DNA of 64,000 bases from Roseiarcus sp963782255 (lineage in GTDB: Bacteria > Pseudomonadota > Alphaproteobacteria > Rhizobiales > Beijerinckiaceae). Location: positions 124,001 to 188,000 of the forward strand of contig CAWAIS010000002.1 in NCBI GenBank assembly GCA_963782255.1. The letters are read 5' to 3'. The notes under the pieces were generated by a model. The model searched no databases. It saw only the letters and a list, made by a program, of their open reading frames with translations, and was not told the origin of the DNA. A program made the translations under genes and the position numbers. Shown here in pieces: positions 27,973 through 36,415 of the stretch; the first letter of the stretch is position 1, and the number at the start of each line of letters is the position of its first letter.

Positions 27973-29244
27973 ATGGGAGATCAACCGGGAGACCGGGAGG
28001 AATCTCCTGTGACCTGCAAATCGTACGACATTCCCAAGACGCTGGTCTGGGAAGCCTGGTTGCGTGTCAAAGCCAATCAGGGAGCCGCAGGGATCGACGC
28101 GGAGACGATCGAGCGGTTCGAGACGAAGCTCGCCGCCAACCTGTATAAGCTTTGGAATCGCATGAGCTCCGGCAGCTATTTTCCGCCGCCGGTCAAGGCT
28201 GTGCCGATTCCGAAGAAGTCGGGGGGCGTGCGGGTGTTGGGGGTTCCGACGGTATCCGACAGGATCGCGCAGACGGCGGTCAAGATGTGGCTGGAGCCAC
28301 GGCTCGATCCGCTCTTCCACGAGGATTCCTACGGTTACCGGCCGGGCAAATCGGCGCTGGAGGCGATCGCCGTCACCAGACGCCGTTGCTGGGACCAAGA
28401 CTGGGTGGTGGAGTTTGACATCAGCGGGCTGTTCGACAATCTCGACCACGGCCTCCTGATGACGGCTCTGCGCAAGCACTGTCAGGAACCCTGGATCCTG
28501 CTCTACGTCGAGCGTTGGCTGAGAGCGCCGATGCAAAGCGCGGATGGGCGGGTTCAGGCGCGCGACAAGGGCACGCCGCAAGGCGGCGTCGTTTCGCCAA
28601 TCCTGGCCAATCTGTTCCTGCATTACGCGTTCGATCTTTGGGTGACGCGACATCTACCCGGCGTCCGGTTTGCCCGGTACGCCGACGACGCCGTGCTTCA
28701 CTGCAAGAGCCGACGACAGGCGGAATACGTGCTTGAGCGCATCCGAGAACGGTTTCGGGCCTGCCATCTCGAACTGCATCCGGGCAAGACACGGATCGTG
28801 TACTGCAAGGACATCAATCGGACCGAGGACAATCCCGACATCCAGTTCACATTCCTCGGCTACACGTTCCGACCCCGCAAGGCGGTGGACAAGTACGGCC
28901 GCGTGTACGTGAACTTCTCGCCGGCCGTCAGCCGCGACGCCCTCAAGGCCATGCGGCAGACCATCCGGAGATGGCGGGTCCAACTGAAGAACGACAAGAG
29001 CCTGACCGATCTCTCGGCCATGCTCGGACCGATACTGAGGGGATGGCAGCAATATTACGGCCATTTCCATGGGTCGGCCCTCAAGTCGGTCTGGCGTCGC
29101 GTCAACCGATCCCTGATCGGATGGCTGATGCGCAAACACAAGAAGCTGGCGGGCCACAAAACGCGGGCCGCCGAGACGCTCAAACTGTTGGCGCAACGCC
29201 AACCACGCGCATTCGTCCATTGGCTGATGGGTTACCTGTCGTAG
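27973..29244 (+). CDS. ltrA: Group II intron reverse transcriptase/maturase
   Basis: 423 residues (a GTG at 28009 is an alternative start). RT motifs are complete: 'VKANQGAAGIDAETIE', 'GVPTVSDRIAQTAVK', 'GTPQGGVVSPILANLFLH' and the catalytic 'FARYADDAVLHC'. A maturase domain X follows with 'LRGWQQYYGHFHGSALKSVW'. No HNH endonuclease domain is seen. It helps intron folding and reverse-transcribes it into new sites. Confidence 0.92.
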   Translation: MGDQPGDREESPVTCKSYDIPKTLVWEAWLRVKANQGAAGIDAETIERFETKLAANLYKLWNRMSSGSYFPPPVKAVPIPKKSGGVRVLGVPTVSDRIAQTAVKMWLEPRLDPLFHEDSYGYRPGKSALEAIAVTRRRCWDQDWVVEFDISGLFDNLDHGLLMTALRKHCQEPWILLYVERWLRAPMQSADGRVQARDKGTPQGGVVSPILANLFLHYAFDLWVTRHLPGVRFARYADDAVLHCKSRRQAEYVLERIRERFRACHLELHPGKTRIVYCKDINRTEDNPDIQFTFLGYTFRPRKAVDKYGRVYVNFSPAVSRDALKAMRQTIRRWRVQLKNDKSLTDLSAMLGPILRGWQQYYGHFHGSALKSVWRRVNRSLIGWLMRKHKKLAGHKTRAAETLKLLAQRQPRAFVHWLMGYLS

Positions 29245-29256
29245 GGTGGATGATGG

Positions 29257-29290
29257 GAGCCGGATGAGCCGAGAGGTTCACGTCCGGTTC
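29257..29290 (+). ncRNA. Group II intron 1 domain V
   Basis: A 34-nt hairpin: GAGCCGGA pairs with TCCGGTTC, and the distal stem GAGCC/GGTTC is closed by a GAGA tetraloop. This is the standard size and shape of the catalytic domain V and includes the AGC triad at the base. It appears intact. Confidence 0.85.
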
Positions 29291-29325
29291 TGAGAGGGGC
29301 CGAAGGTGAAACTCCTTCGGCCTAC

Positions 29326-30234
29326 TCACCTCAACATGCGGTAGGTTAACGGCTTGCGGGCGAGGGCGATAACGAAAAGGGAGCGGAAGGCGGCGGCGCG
29401 GGTTCGGCGTCGGTTGAAGCGGAACACGAATTCGTCGAGGTAGCTCTGGAGATGCTGTCTTCGCAGTCCGTGATAGACGCCGAGCGCCCAGGTCTTGGCG
29501 TTGGAGAAGGCGCGGTGGACCCAGGGCAGAACGACATGGGCGGCCATGGCGCCGATGACATGGGGCTCGTGTCGGACGTCGGGGGCGCGGGCGTAGGACG
29601 GCCAGCCGTCGGTTTTGATCGTCGCGCCCGGGGTGACGTTGGCGGCGACGAAGCCATGCAGCGAGGCTGCGGAGAAGTCCTTGATCGCGGCCAGGCGAAG
29701 GCGTCCAGGCGCGTCGTTTTCGACTTCGACGGCGCCGGCGACCAGCATTTTGCCCTGGGGCGAGCGGCCGCCGCCGCCGCAAACCGGATCGGCCTTGGTC
29801 CGCAACGGGATCTCGGTCTCGTCGACCTCGATGAGGCCGGCGAGCGGCGCGCGGCCCGGCGCGACCATGGCGCGGCGCAGCTTGGCGCACAGCAGCCACG
29901 CAGACTTGTACGACCCGAGCCCGAGTTGCTTTTGCAATTGCAGCGCCGAAATCCCATTCGAATGGGTAGCCATGAGATAGACGGCCCAGAACCATGCGAT
30001 CAAAGGCAGCTTCGAACCATGCATGATTGTGCCGGCCGTCACCGAGGTCTGCTTGCCGCAGGCGGCGCATTCGAAGGTGAAGGGCTTTCCGCCATGCGGC
30101 CAACCCTTGGCGCCGGCGCATGTGGGACATCGAAACCCGGACGGCCAGCGCGCGGCGATAAGCCACGCGGCGCAGGCGTCGTCGTTGGGAAATTGGCGCT
30201 GGAATTCGACAAGCGAGGCGGGAAAGTCGGGCAT
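29326..30234 (-). CDS. IS1595-family transposase (second subtype)
   Basis: 302 residues. N-terminal zinc ribbon with 'CPTC' and 'CAAC', then the ISXO2 DDE domain: 'IEVDETEIPL', 'IKTDGWPSYA' and 'YLDEFVFRFNRR'. The TGA stop lies in the last bases of the intron or right at its border, so the original C-terminus may have been a few residues longer and ended in the terminal repeat. The catalytic domain is complete. Confidence 0.88.
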   Translation of the reverse strand: MPDFPASLVEFQRQFPNDDACAAWLIAARWPSGFRCPTCAGAKGWPHGGKPFTFECAACGKQTSVTAGTIMHGSKLPLIAWFWAVYLMATHSNGISALQLQKQLGLGSYKSAWLLCAKLRRAMVAPGRAPLAGLIEVDETEIPLRTKADPVCGGGGRSPQGKMLVAGAVEVENDAPGRLRLAAIKDFSAASLHGFVAANVTPGATIKTDGWPSYARAPDVRHEPHVIGAMAAHVVLPWVHRAFSNAKTWALGVYHGLRRQHLQSYLDEFVFRFNRRRTRAAAFRSLFVIALARKPLTYRMLR

Positions 30235-30757
30235 GGCGGGACCTTTGAGCGAACCGAATGTTCACGTTATGTTCTTACCCCAAGCGCCCGCCCTTGTCCA
30301 CTACCCATCGTAAGCCCGGAGCCTGGGGGACAAGCCTTCAGCATCAAAAGAGCACCATTCACGTTGTGCGGATCGTTCACAGCGGATTTTCTGCCGCCAG
30401 GGGCCTGGAGATCAACATAACGAACGGCGACCCCGGCCTCTCGTTCGGGCAACCGGGTCTGAATGAAGCGTTTCGCCTTGCGGTTCTGAGGCCGAGCTTT
30501 TGGCAGGCTTGGCGAAAAACTCGCGAAGGGTCCATTTTCGCGCGGTGATGTGACCTCTGTGATTCGATTCCGGTCTGTCCCTTCGCTAAATGCAATTCAT
30601 AGTTGTTCACAGTCCCGCCGCACAACCATTCGAAGAAAGGAAAAATGCCGAAGAATCAAAGAGCGGCCACAACTTAAGGTTGCCATGAGGTTAACACAAT
30701 CGAGTTGCTTCATAACAACGCACGGAAGGAGTAAAGAGTAAAAAGGGAGCAGCGGTG

Positions 30758-31051
30758 ATGACTTCATGGTTCGTATCAACGACCCGAGGGGTGGGGCGCG
30801 AGGTCGAGTGGCTCCTTACCCAGCATCTGACCGAAGACGCCGCCAAAGCGTTCGCCTCGCGAGAACTAAGGCGCGGCCTTCGGGTCGAGGCGGGAACCAT
30901 TCCCGGAATTGAGCCGAAATCAGGATCAGCTGGCGGAAAGCGCATCACTGGGCTCAGTCTTCAAATTCGGACGCCATCATGGGTCTTCGAAGGCGATTGG
31001 CCGAACCTGTGCTTCGAGGCTCTCTGCTTGAGACGACCCCTACTGCAATGA
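30758..31051 (+). pseudogene. Frameshifted copy of the 100-aa hypothetical gene
   Basis: Shares 'MTSWFVSTTR' through 'GTIPGIEP' with the gene at 3502 but shifts frame afterwards, so the C-terminal 'RRRLGEFVLRGSLLE' part is lost. The upstream GGGAGCAG ribosome site is kept. Confidence 0.6.
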
Positions 31052-31055
31052 CCTT

Positions 31056-31440
31056 TTAGCTCTTATGCTCGCGGTCAAGAGGTGAGGCGCGGTTGAGCGC
31101 CCGCTCGGCGAGCTCGCCCTCGGCGAGAAAGACCGTGGCCTGGGCGGCAGCCAGGCCACTAGCGACGAGAGTTCCCCACTCCCGGCTCTGCCCAGCAGAA
31201 AGAGGAAGGGCGCGTCCTCGCGCGGGATCAACCTTCCGGCCGATGGCCCCCAGGAAAGCCGCCATCTCGCGAGCAATCGCCGCCACTACGAGAGGCAACT
31301 TCTTACCTGTGGCGCTGAGCCTACGGCAACGGGCGCACAGACGGATCTGTGGCTTTCCAGGCAATGTTGCGCAGGGCTTTTGGCAGCCCCTCCAGCCGGG
31401 TTCTCAAGGTCTCGCTGACTCTCGCGGTTCGATACGCCCC
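31056..31440 (-). pseudogene. IS110-family transposase C-terminal remnant
   Basis: The minus strand encodes 'ARVSETLRTRLEGLPKALRN', 'IAWKA', then 'LCARCRRLSATGKKLPLVVA' and 'AIAREMAAFLGAIGRKV'. This is the C-terminal end of IS110 transposases, with a frameshift near 31340. The N-terminal RuvC half is absent here; the fragments at 19.7 and 27.1 kb might come from the same element type. Confidence 0.7.
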
Positions 31441-31484
31441 AAACATGTCCTTCCTGGGTCTGGTCCCAGGAAAAGCTCGACCGG

Positions 31485-32514
31485 CGACAAAGGACGCAAA
31501 GGCCCGCGGTTTATTTTAACAAGGAGGATTGCGGAAATAAAAGGAGGCGATATCGCGGGCCGAGGATCCATTCCTATCGTCTCTTTTCGATAGGCAGCGG
31601 GACCTCTTCAAGCTTGGCTACGACGAACAGCGCAGCAATGACGAACAGCGCAGCAATTTTCCGACGTAACCAGTTCGTCAAAAGCTCCGGCCACGATTGG
31701 TTAACCGCAGGCGCGGGAACCGGCTGCGAGCCAAGTGTCAGCGATGGCGTTCTCGCGATCGCCGAGTCTGAAGGGAAGGAGCGCACAAGGTAAGCGCTCA
31801 AATTGGGGTCCCCCGCCCGCAGAGGGTCGGCTGGGCGCGGCGCATTCGCCGTGCGTTCAAGGCCCGGGGTAACCTGACCGCGCAACTCCCGTGAGGATGC
31901 CGCTGCGGCACACTCGGCGACGAGTAACATATATGCGGAGAGTCATGACGAAACCACCCCTGAATGTCCTGGATTCGCTGGATAAGTGGCCGCCGACGCC
32001 GCGTTCCTTCATACAACTTTAATTCAGCAGTCCCAGGTCCACCATCGGATCGGGCTCGCGAACTTCCTGATATGCAAAGCTTTTCGTGGCGCAGCTTGCG
32101 CAGTGTCGAAACTGTGGCGTGGATATGAAAAGACTGTGGCAACGGATTAAGGTTCTGTTAGTTTCCGCCGGCCGGGGCTGTGTGGGGCGTCGCAAGGGCC
32201 GCTGGCAATAGGGGGTCTGATGGCTCCGCTGGCGAAAGTCAGCGGAGCCATCTTTCGCTGGCTGGAGCGCTCTAACGAGGAAGGGTTCGATGGACTGCTC
32301 CGCGACAAGACGCGTCCCTCGCGCATCAAGCCGCTGGGCGCTGAGACGGCCGAGCGCATCGTCGCGCTGACGCTCGGGGGAAGTGCCGGGGGAAACGACC
32401 CATTGGACCGGGGCCCTGATGGCGAAGCGCCGGATCGGCTTGGTCCAATCGCCCTTCAGGTAGGCGACCTTCCACTTCGTGTAAGTAGCTTTGACTCTCT
32501 CCGAGGAGAGCGCG
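31485..32514. repeat. Long direct repeat C, copy 2
   Basis: Second copy of 18690-19692. It includes an 18-bp local duplication near 31625 (GACGAACAGCGCAGCAAT twice). Confidence 0.75.
32220..32450 (+). pseudogene. IS630-family transposase fragment (copy 2)
   Basis: Same 'WLERSNEEGFDGLLRDKTRP' peptide as at 19403. It continues slightly further but with frameshifts after 'VALTLGG'. Confidence 0.65.
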
Positions 32515-32640
32515 ACCCGTTCGTTGACGAGACAGGTGATGCACCAGGCTGCGGTCATGTTGACGAAGACCGGCCGCCCTCCGGCCCATAGGGCGGCGAG
32601 GCGCGCGGCGTCCTGCGTTGCGGCCGCAGCGCGGGCCGCC
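32450..32640 (-). pseudogene. DsbD C-terminal thioredoxin-like fragment
   Basis: The minus strand encodes 'GGRPVFVNMTAAWCITCLVN', with the WCxxC redox motif of the periplasmic gamma domain of DsbD-type thiol:disulfide transporters, and then 'VAYLKGDWT'. The membrane part is missing and the frame ends in unrelated sequence. A remnant of a chromosomal-type gene. Confidence 0.6.
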
Positions 32641-32847
32641 GTGCGGCGCAACGGCGAGTAAGATGAGATAACTCACCTTGGATAAATGGGTCCCAAAGCT
32701 TCCGGCAATCGGCAATAGCATATCGTGTTGGTCGTTTGCGCTTGCGCGTTTTCCCCGGCTTCGTCGACAGCGGGTCCTTGATTGCGAGGCTCGCTGTCTT
32801 TGGCCGCAGGCACCGCAGACTGCGCCTCGGATGTCGAGGCGTCATCA

Positions 32848-33060
32848 TCAGTTCGTGCCTGCGATAAATCCTCGGAACATATGCTCCGCGAGGGCCAGCA
32901 TCCCCTTCGGAATCTGAACATAGGTAACGTTGGTCGAAAAGGCTCGAAGGTTGACGAAGCTCGCGCTTTGGACGGGAACCACACAACGCCGCCCGCCGGT
33001 GCCTTTGCCGTGCGTGACCTCACCGATGACCGTGAACGCCTCCAGCCCGATGCTGTCCTA
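32848..33060 (-). pseudogene. Unknown protein C-terminal fragment
   Basis: A protein-like stretch, 'DSIGLEAFTVIGEVTHGKG' then 'VVPVQSASFVNLRAFSTNVT' and 'YVQIPKGMLALAEHMFRGFI', ends at a TGA. No start codon or ribosome site precedes it; an in-frame stop does. Family not recognised. Confidence 0.3.
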
Positions 33061-33391
33061 CAGTGATCCCGGCATTTGCTAAAGGCGATCAAACAGTTCA
33101 CGGCCTGTGTCCCGATCGCCAAACGGACCGCGGCAAGGCTTTCAACCGCGCAGGCCGCCCGCAAGCTTCCTCGACAAGGTCGTGGCCGACAGGTCCCTTT
33201 CGTGTCCGTGCCGGAAAAAACCCAGCGCAGTATCTCGCCAACAGCTCAGCCACCAGACCCCAGCCGCCACATTTAATCCCGGACACCGGCCTCCGAGTTG
33301 CCAGACCTGCGGCTTAAGATGGCGCGCACCTCCAGTTGCAGCCGACCAATTAGAACGCTAGCAATGCGAACGAGCCTGACTTGAGACAAAA
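33061..33391. other. No supportable gene
   Basis: Overlapping short frames on both strands without domains. Confidence 0.35.
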
Positions 33392-33634
33392 ATGAACGAT
33401 GCAGAGGCGGCGATTGTAAAATACCTTGCCAAAGGACCTGACCGATTCCGATGCCTTAATTGCCTTCAAAAAGAGCTGACCGATTTTCGACCGGATGAAA
33501 TCCATGAGGCGTTCCAGGTCTTGCGCATCATTCAAGTGATAAACGTACTCCCCCGGAAAGAGGAAGAGTGCGACATCTGCCTGGAGCGGAAGGCGGTTCT
33601 GCATGCTTTCCGAGGATTCGAACGCGTTAAATAA
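33392..33634 (+). CDS. Small putative zinc-binding protein
   Basis: 80 residues. A winged-helix-like start 'AEAAIVKYLAKGPDRFRC' precedes CxxC at residues 21-24 ('CLNC'). A second CxxC lies at 60-63 ('CDIC') after 'DEIHEAFQVLRIIQVINVLP'. Two CxxC pairs ~36 residues apart could bind one zinc. Lower GC than its surroundings and no copy elsewhere in the window. Its upstream region has no clear Shine-Dalgarno. Function unknown. Confidence 0.5.
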   Translation: MNDAEAAIVKYLAKGPDRFRCLNCLQKELTDFRPDEIHEAFQVLRIIQVINVLPRKEEECDICLERKAVLHAFRGFERVK

Positions 33635-33744
33635 TGATTAGCGCGCCCTGGTCATGCTCACGCAGAAACTCGGCTATGCCGGGGCAATGAACTGGCTGCC
33701 CTTCGAGCGGTGTAGCGTGAGCGAAACGAATAATCCTAAGGGTC

Positions 33745-34400
33745 TGTGGTCAATTGATCCAATAGCAGAGCGCGGCGATCAGGCAGAGACCTGCGAGGAA
33801 GTTGCGGGCGGTTTTGTCGTATCGGGTTGCGATGGCGCGAAAGTCCTTCAAGCGGCAGAGGTTCGCTCGATGACGCTGCGGAGACGGAAGAGTTCGCCAT
33901 CGAAGGGAAGGCAGCGCTTGCGATTGGACCTGTTGGGGATGACCGGCGTCGTGCCGCGCTCGTCGAGGAAGGAGCGCAAATGATCAGCGTCGTAGCCTTG
34001 TCGGCGATGGTGTATTTGCTCGCCTCCGCCGGTCAGCCGGAAGGCGCGCGGCCGGCTTCGCCGTCGACGAGGGCATGGATCTTGGTCGTGCGGCCGCCGC
34101 GCGAGCGGCCGATTGGCTTGGTCTTCGGACCTCCTCTTTAGGCGCCGCTCGCCCGAACGATGCGCCTTCGCAGCCGAACTGTCGATGATGGTGACGTCGG
34201 AGGATCGGCGCCATTCGACTAGATGTGAGCGGCGAATCGACGCTGCCACGGACCGCGCCGGCTCCAACGATTGTACCGATGGAGACCGTCGTATAAGGCC
34301 CCGCTGATGATGCGCCGATCATCCTGTCGCTCGGCCCCGGTATGGACCATCGGAAGATGCGGAGGCGAGAGGGCGGCAAATTGTTCGTCTATCAGCCAAA
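33745..34400 (-). pseudogene. IS5-family transposase, multiply frameshifted
   Basis: In several minus-strand frames one can follow 'LTDEQFAAL'-type N-terminus, 'DVTIIDSSAAKAHRSG' (first aspartate), 'RPRAFRLTGG', 'GYDADHLRSFLDERGTTPVI' and 'RCLPFDGELFRLRSVIERT' up to 'NFLAGLCLIAALLYW'. This is a different IS5 subgroup from the copies at 7535 and 38402. Too many shifts to be active. Confidence 0.75.
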
Positions 34401-34838
34401 AGTTGTCCGCAACGAATCAAGCCCTCCGTACGGACTTGAACCACGACAAATCACCAGATTCAATTGGGTACAGGCCGTTAGAATCTGGAGGGTTATGTGA
34501 GGTCGCCGGCGCGTAGGTTCGTGCGTCACAGAAGGCGACCTGACATAAGCCGGATTGAGCGAAGGCGCGGGCCGGTTAGCCGCTATGGGGAAAGCGCAGA
34601 GTGGCTTTGATTGTGGGACCCCCGGGGCGCGGTCTGTGAGAGTGGCGGGAGCGATCGCAGAACGGTTTGACCGTTCGGCCGCTGGCGTCTGGACGGCTCG
34701 GACGGTAGCGACGACGACGGGGTCGAGGCTGAAGCAAGCGGACGGAGAGCGAACGAAGCGCTGAACCTCGGCCCGGCGGGGAACTGCCGCGGCGACCCAG
34801 GAAATCGAAGGCGATCGAGATCAGGTCGGCGTTCGTGA
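34401..34838. other. Non-coding 3' part of the IS91 element
   Basis: No gene seen. It lies downstream of the Y2 transposase stop and would include the origin-like end of an IS91 element; the exact terminus was not found. Confidence 0.35.
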
Positions 34839-35138
34839 TCATGATGTGTCGCAGCGAAAGGCGCCGGATTTGTCCGGCGCGATGGGCCCCATGCGGCGCA
34901 TGAGGCCGCCGCAATCCGGGCAGACGGCGAACGGTTCGTGAGAGGGCTTCGCCTCCGGCTCGGAACTCTGCGGCGGGGCTTCGCCGTCGGGCTCGTGAAG
35001 CAGGTTGCGCACGTGCGCGAGGGTGTCGCCTCGGTCGCCTTTGGCGAGGAAGCCGTAGTGATGATGTGGACGGCCTCACCCGAATGGCATCAAGTGCCAA
35101 GGCGTGACCGGTGCAGGTCGCAGATAGGGAAGCCGTCC

Positions 35139-36164
35139 ATGAAGACCTTTATCAGGATTGGGATCGACCTGGCGAAGAACTTTTTCCAGGTGCATGCAAT
35201 CGAGCGCGAGGGTGCGCCTGCGGTTACGCGCAAATTGAGCCGAGGTAAGGTGCTTGCTTTCTTCGCCCAAGCGGCGCCCTGCCGCGTCGGGATGGAGGCT
35301 TGTGGATCGTCCCATTACTGGGCGCGGGAGATCCGGGCGTTGGGGCACGAAGTGGTCTTGATTCCTCCTGCTTACACGAAACCCTACGTCAAGCGCGGCA
35401 AGAACGATGCGAACGACGCGGCTGCGATCTGCGAGGCCATGTCGCGGCCCGAGATGCGGTTCGTGCCGATCAAGAGCGCGGATCAGCAAGCCGTGCTGAT
35501 GCTGCACAAGACTCGGGAATTGCTGGTCAAGCAGCGAACCATGACCGTCAATGCGCTGCGCGGTCATCTCTCGGAGTTCGGCTTGATCGCGCCCAAGGGC
35601 ATCCACCGGGTCAAGGAATTGTTGGCGCTCGCGCAAGCCGACGAGACCCTTCCCGAAGAGGCCAAGCAAGCAACCGCGATGCTGGCTTCGCACAGCGACG
35701 GCCTCGACGAAAAGATCGACGATCTGGAGAAGACGATCGCCCGGGCGAGCGGCAAGAACCAAACGAGCCGGTTGCTGGACGAGATCCCCGCCTTCGGCCC
35801 GCTGATCGCATCAGCGATGGTCGCTTTCAATCCCGATCCCAGCGTCTTCAGGTCGGGAAGCGATTTCAGCGCGTCTCTGGGCATTACTCCGAGCCAGCAC
35901 TCGAGCGGCGGCAAGGACAAGCTCGGCGCTATCACCAAAAAGGGTAACCGGTATTTGCGCAAGATGCTGGTCGTGGGATGCACGTCGGTTTTGCGCGTGG
36001 CCCGTAAATACAAAGGCGCCCTGGCCGAATGGATCGTCGCCATGAGGGCCAGGAAGCCCGAGCGCGTCGTCGCCGTCGCCCTGGCCAACAAGCTGGCCAG
36101 AATCGCCTGGGCGATGATGTCGACCGGCGAAGCCTTCCGAACCGAACTTTACACGAAGGCCTGA
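35139..36164 (+). CDS. IS1111-group IS110-family transposase (DEDD/serine recombinase)
   Basis: 341 residues, complete. The start 'MKTFIRIGIDLAKNFFQVHA' is preferred; an upstream in-frame ATG would lie outside the element. RuvC-like catalytic acids: D in 'IGIDLAKN', E in 'VGMEACGSSHYWARE', and D/D in 'KRGKNDANDAAAICEA'. The C-terminal Tnp20 domain has 'IPAFGPLIASAMVAF' and the serine-containing 'TPSQHSSGGKDKLGAITKKG'. These enzymes recombine element and target DNA under guidance of an RNA made from the element's own end. Confidence 0.93.
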   Translation: MKTFIRIGIDLAKNFFQVHAIEREGAPAVTRKLSRGKVLAFFAQAAPCRVGMEACGSSHYWAREIRALGHEVVLIPPAYTKPYVKRGKNDANDAAAICEAMSRPEMRFVPIKSADQQAVLMLHKTRELLVKQRTMTVNALRGHLSEFGLIAPKGIHRVKELLALAQADETLPEEAKQATAMLASHSDGLDEKIDDLEKTIARASGKNQTSRLLDEIPAFGPLIASAMVAFNPDPSVFRSGSDFSASLGITPSQHSSGGKDKLGAITKKGNRYLRKMLVVGCTSVLRVARKYKGALAEWIVAMRARKPERVVAVALANKLARIAWAMMSTGEAFRTELYTKA

Positions 36165-36174
36165 CGACAAAGAG

Positions 36175-36415
36175 CTCTCCAAGATAGACGTTTCAGTTTC
36201 GAAGAGATTGGCAAGCGCAACGACGTGATGAACGACACGGTCGCAACGAAAGCCCAGGACACCCTGACATCCGCCACGAGCCCCGAGCTCGCCGTAGTGA
36301 TAGGGACCAGGACTGTCGAATATCATCAGGGCCAGCGGTCCTATACCGCACCAACAGGCCGGACATATGACCGCAGCCGACCAAAGCGATCAGAACGTCG
36401 AAAACCACTTGCCAA
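36175..36415 (+). ncRNA. Candidate bridge (seek) RNA of the IS1111-type element
   Basis: The region between the transposase stop and the right repeat has two hairpins, each flanked by short segments that match the recombination partners. First: CATCCGCCA (36268-36276) is complementary, with one mismatch, to the right target flank; the hairpin CGAGC/GCTCG (36277-36291) follows; then GCCGTAGTGA (36291-36300) is identical to the 10 bases of left target flank that end exactly at the insertion point. Second: TATCATCA (36321-36328) is complementary, with one mismatch, to the left element junction; a nested stem of GGCC and CGGT/ACCG follows; then ACATATGA (36363-36370) is identical to the right element junction. 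Both loops have the same order. Exact RNA ends are not known. Confidence 0.7.

Larger units (their letters stand above)
27496..29330 (+). mobile_element. Group II intron 1
   Basis: The 5' end GTGTGCC follows the IS terminal repeat directly and is followed by ~470 bases of structured non-coding RNA, the reverse transcriptase gene, domain V and a 3' end near CCTACTCACC. The 3' border is uncertain by a few bases. It is transcribed opposite to the host IS transposase, so splicing could not repair that gene's message. Confidence 0.75.
27470..30336 (-). mobile_element. IS1595-family element (second subtype) carrying a group II intron
   Basis: Terminal repeats are GGCTTATCCCTGAGCTTCCG (left, 27470) and, inward from the right end, GGCTTGTCCCCCAGGCTCCG (from 30336). 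TTCAGCATCAAA occurs directly outside both ends (27458-27469 and 30337-30348), a 12-bp duplication. Without the intron the element would be about 1032 bp, normal for the family. The intron sits between the transposase gene end and the left terminal repeat. Confidence 0.85.
30430..31452. repeat. Inverted repeat block D, copy 2
   Basis: Inverted, partly rearranged copy of 3088-4160. It holds an IS481 scrap (30440-30560), a frameshifted twin of the 100-codon gene and an IS110 C-terminal remnant. Confidence 0.7.
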
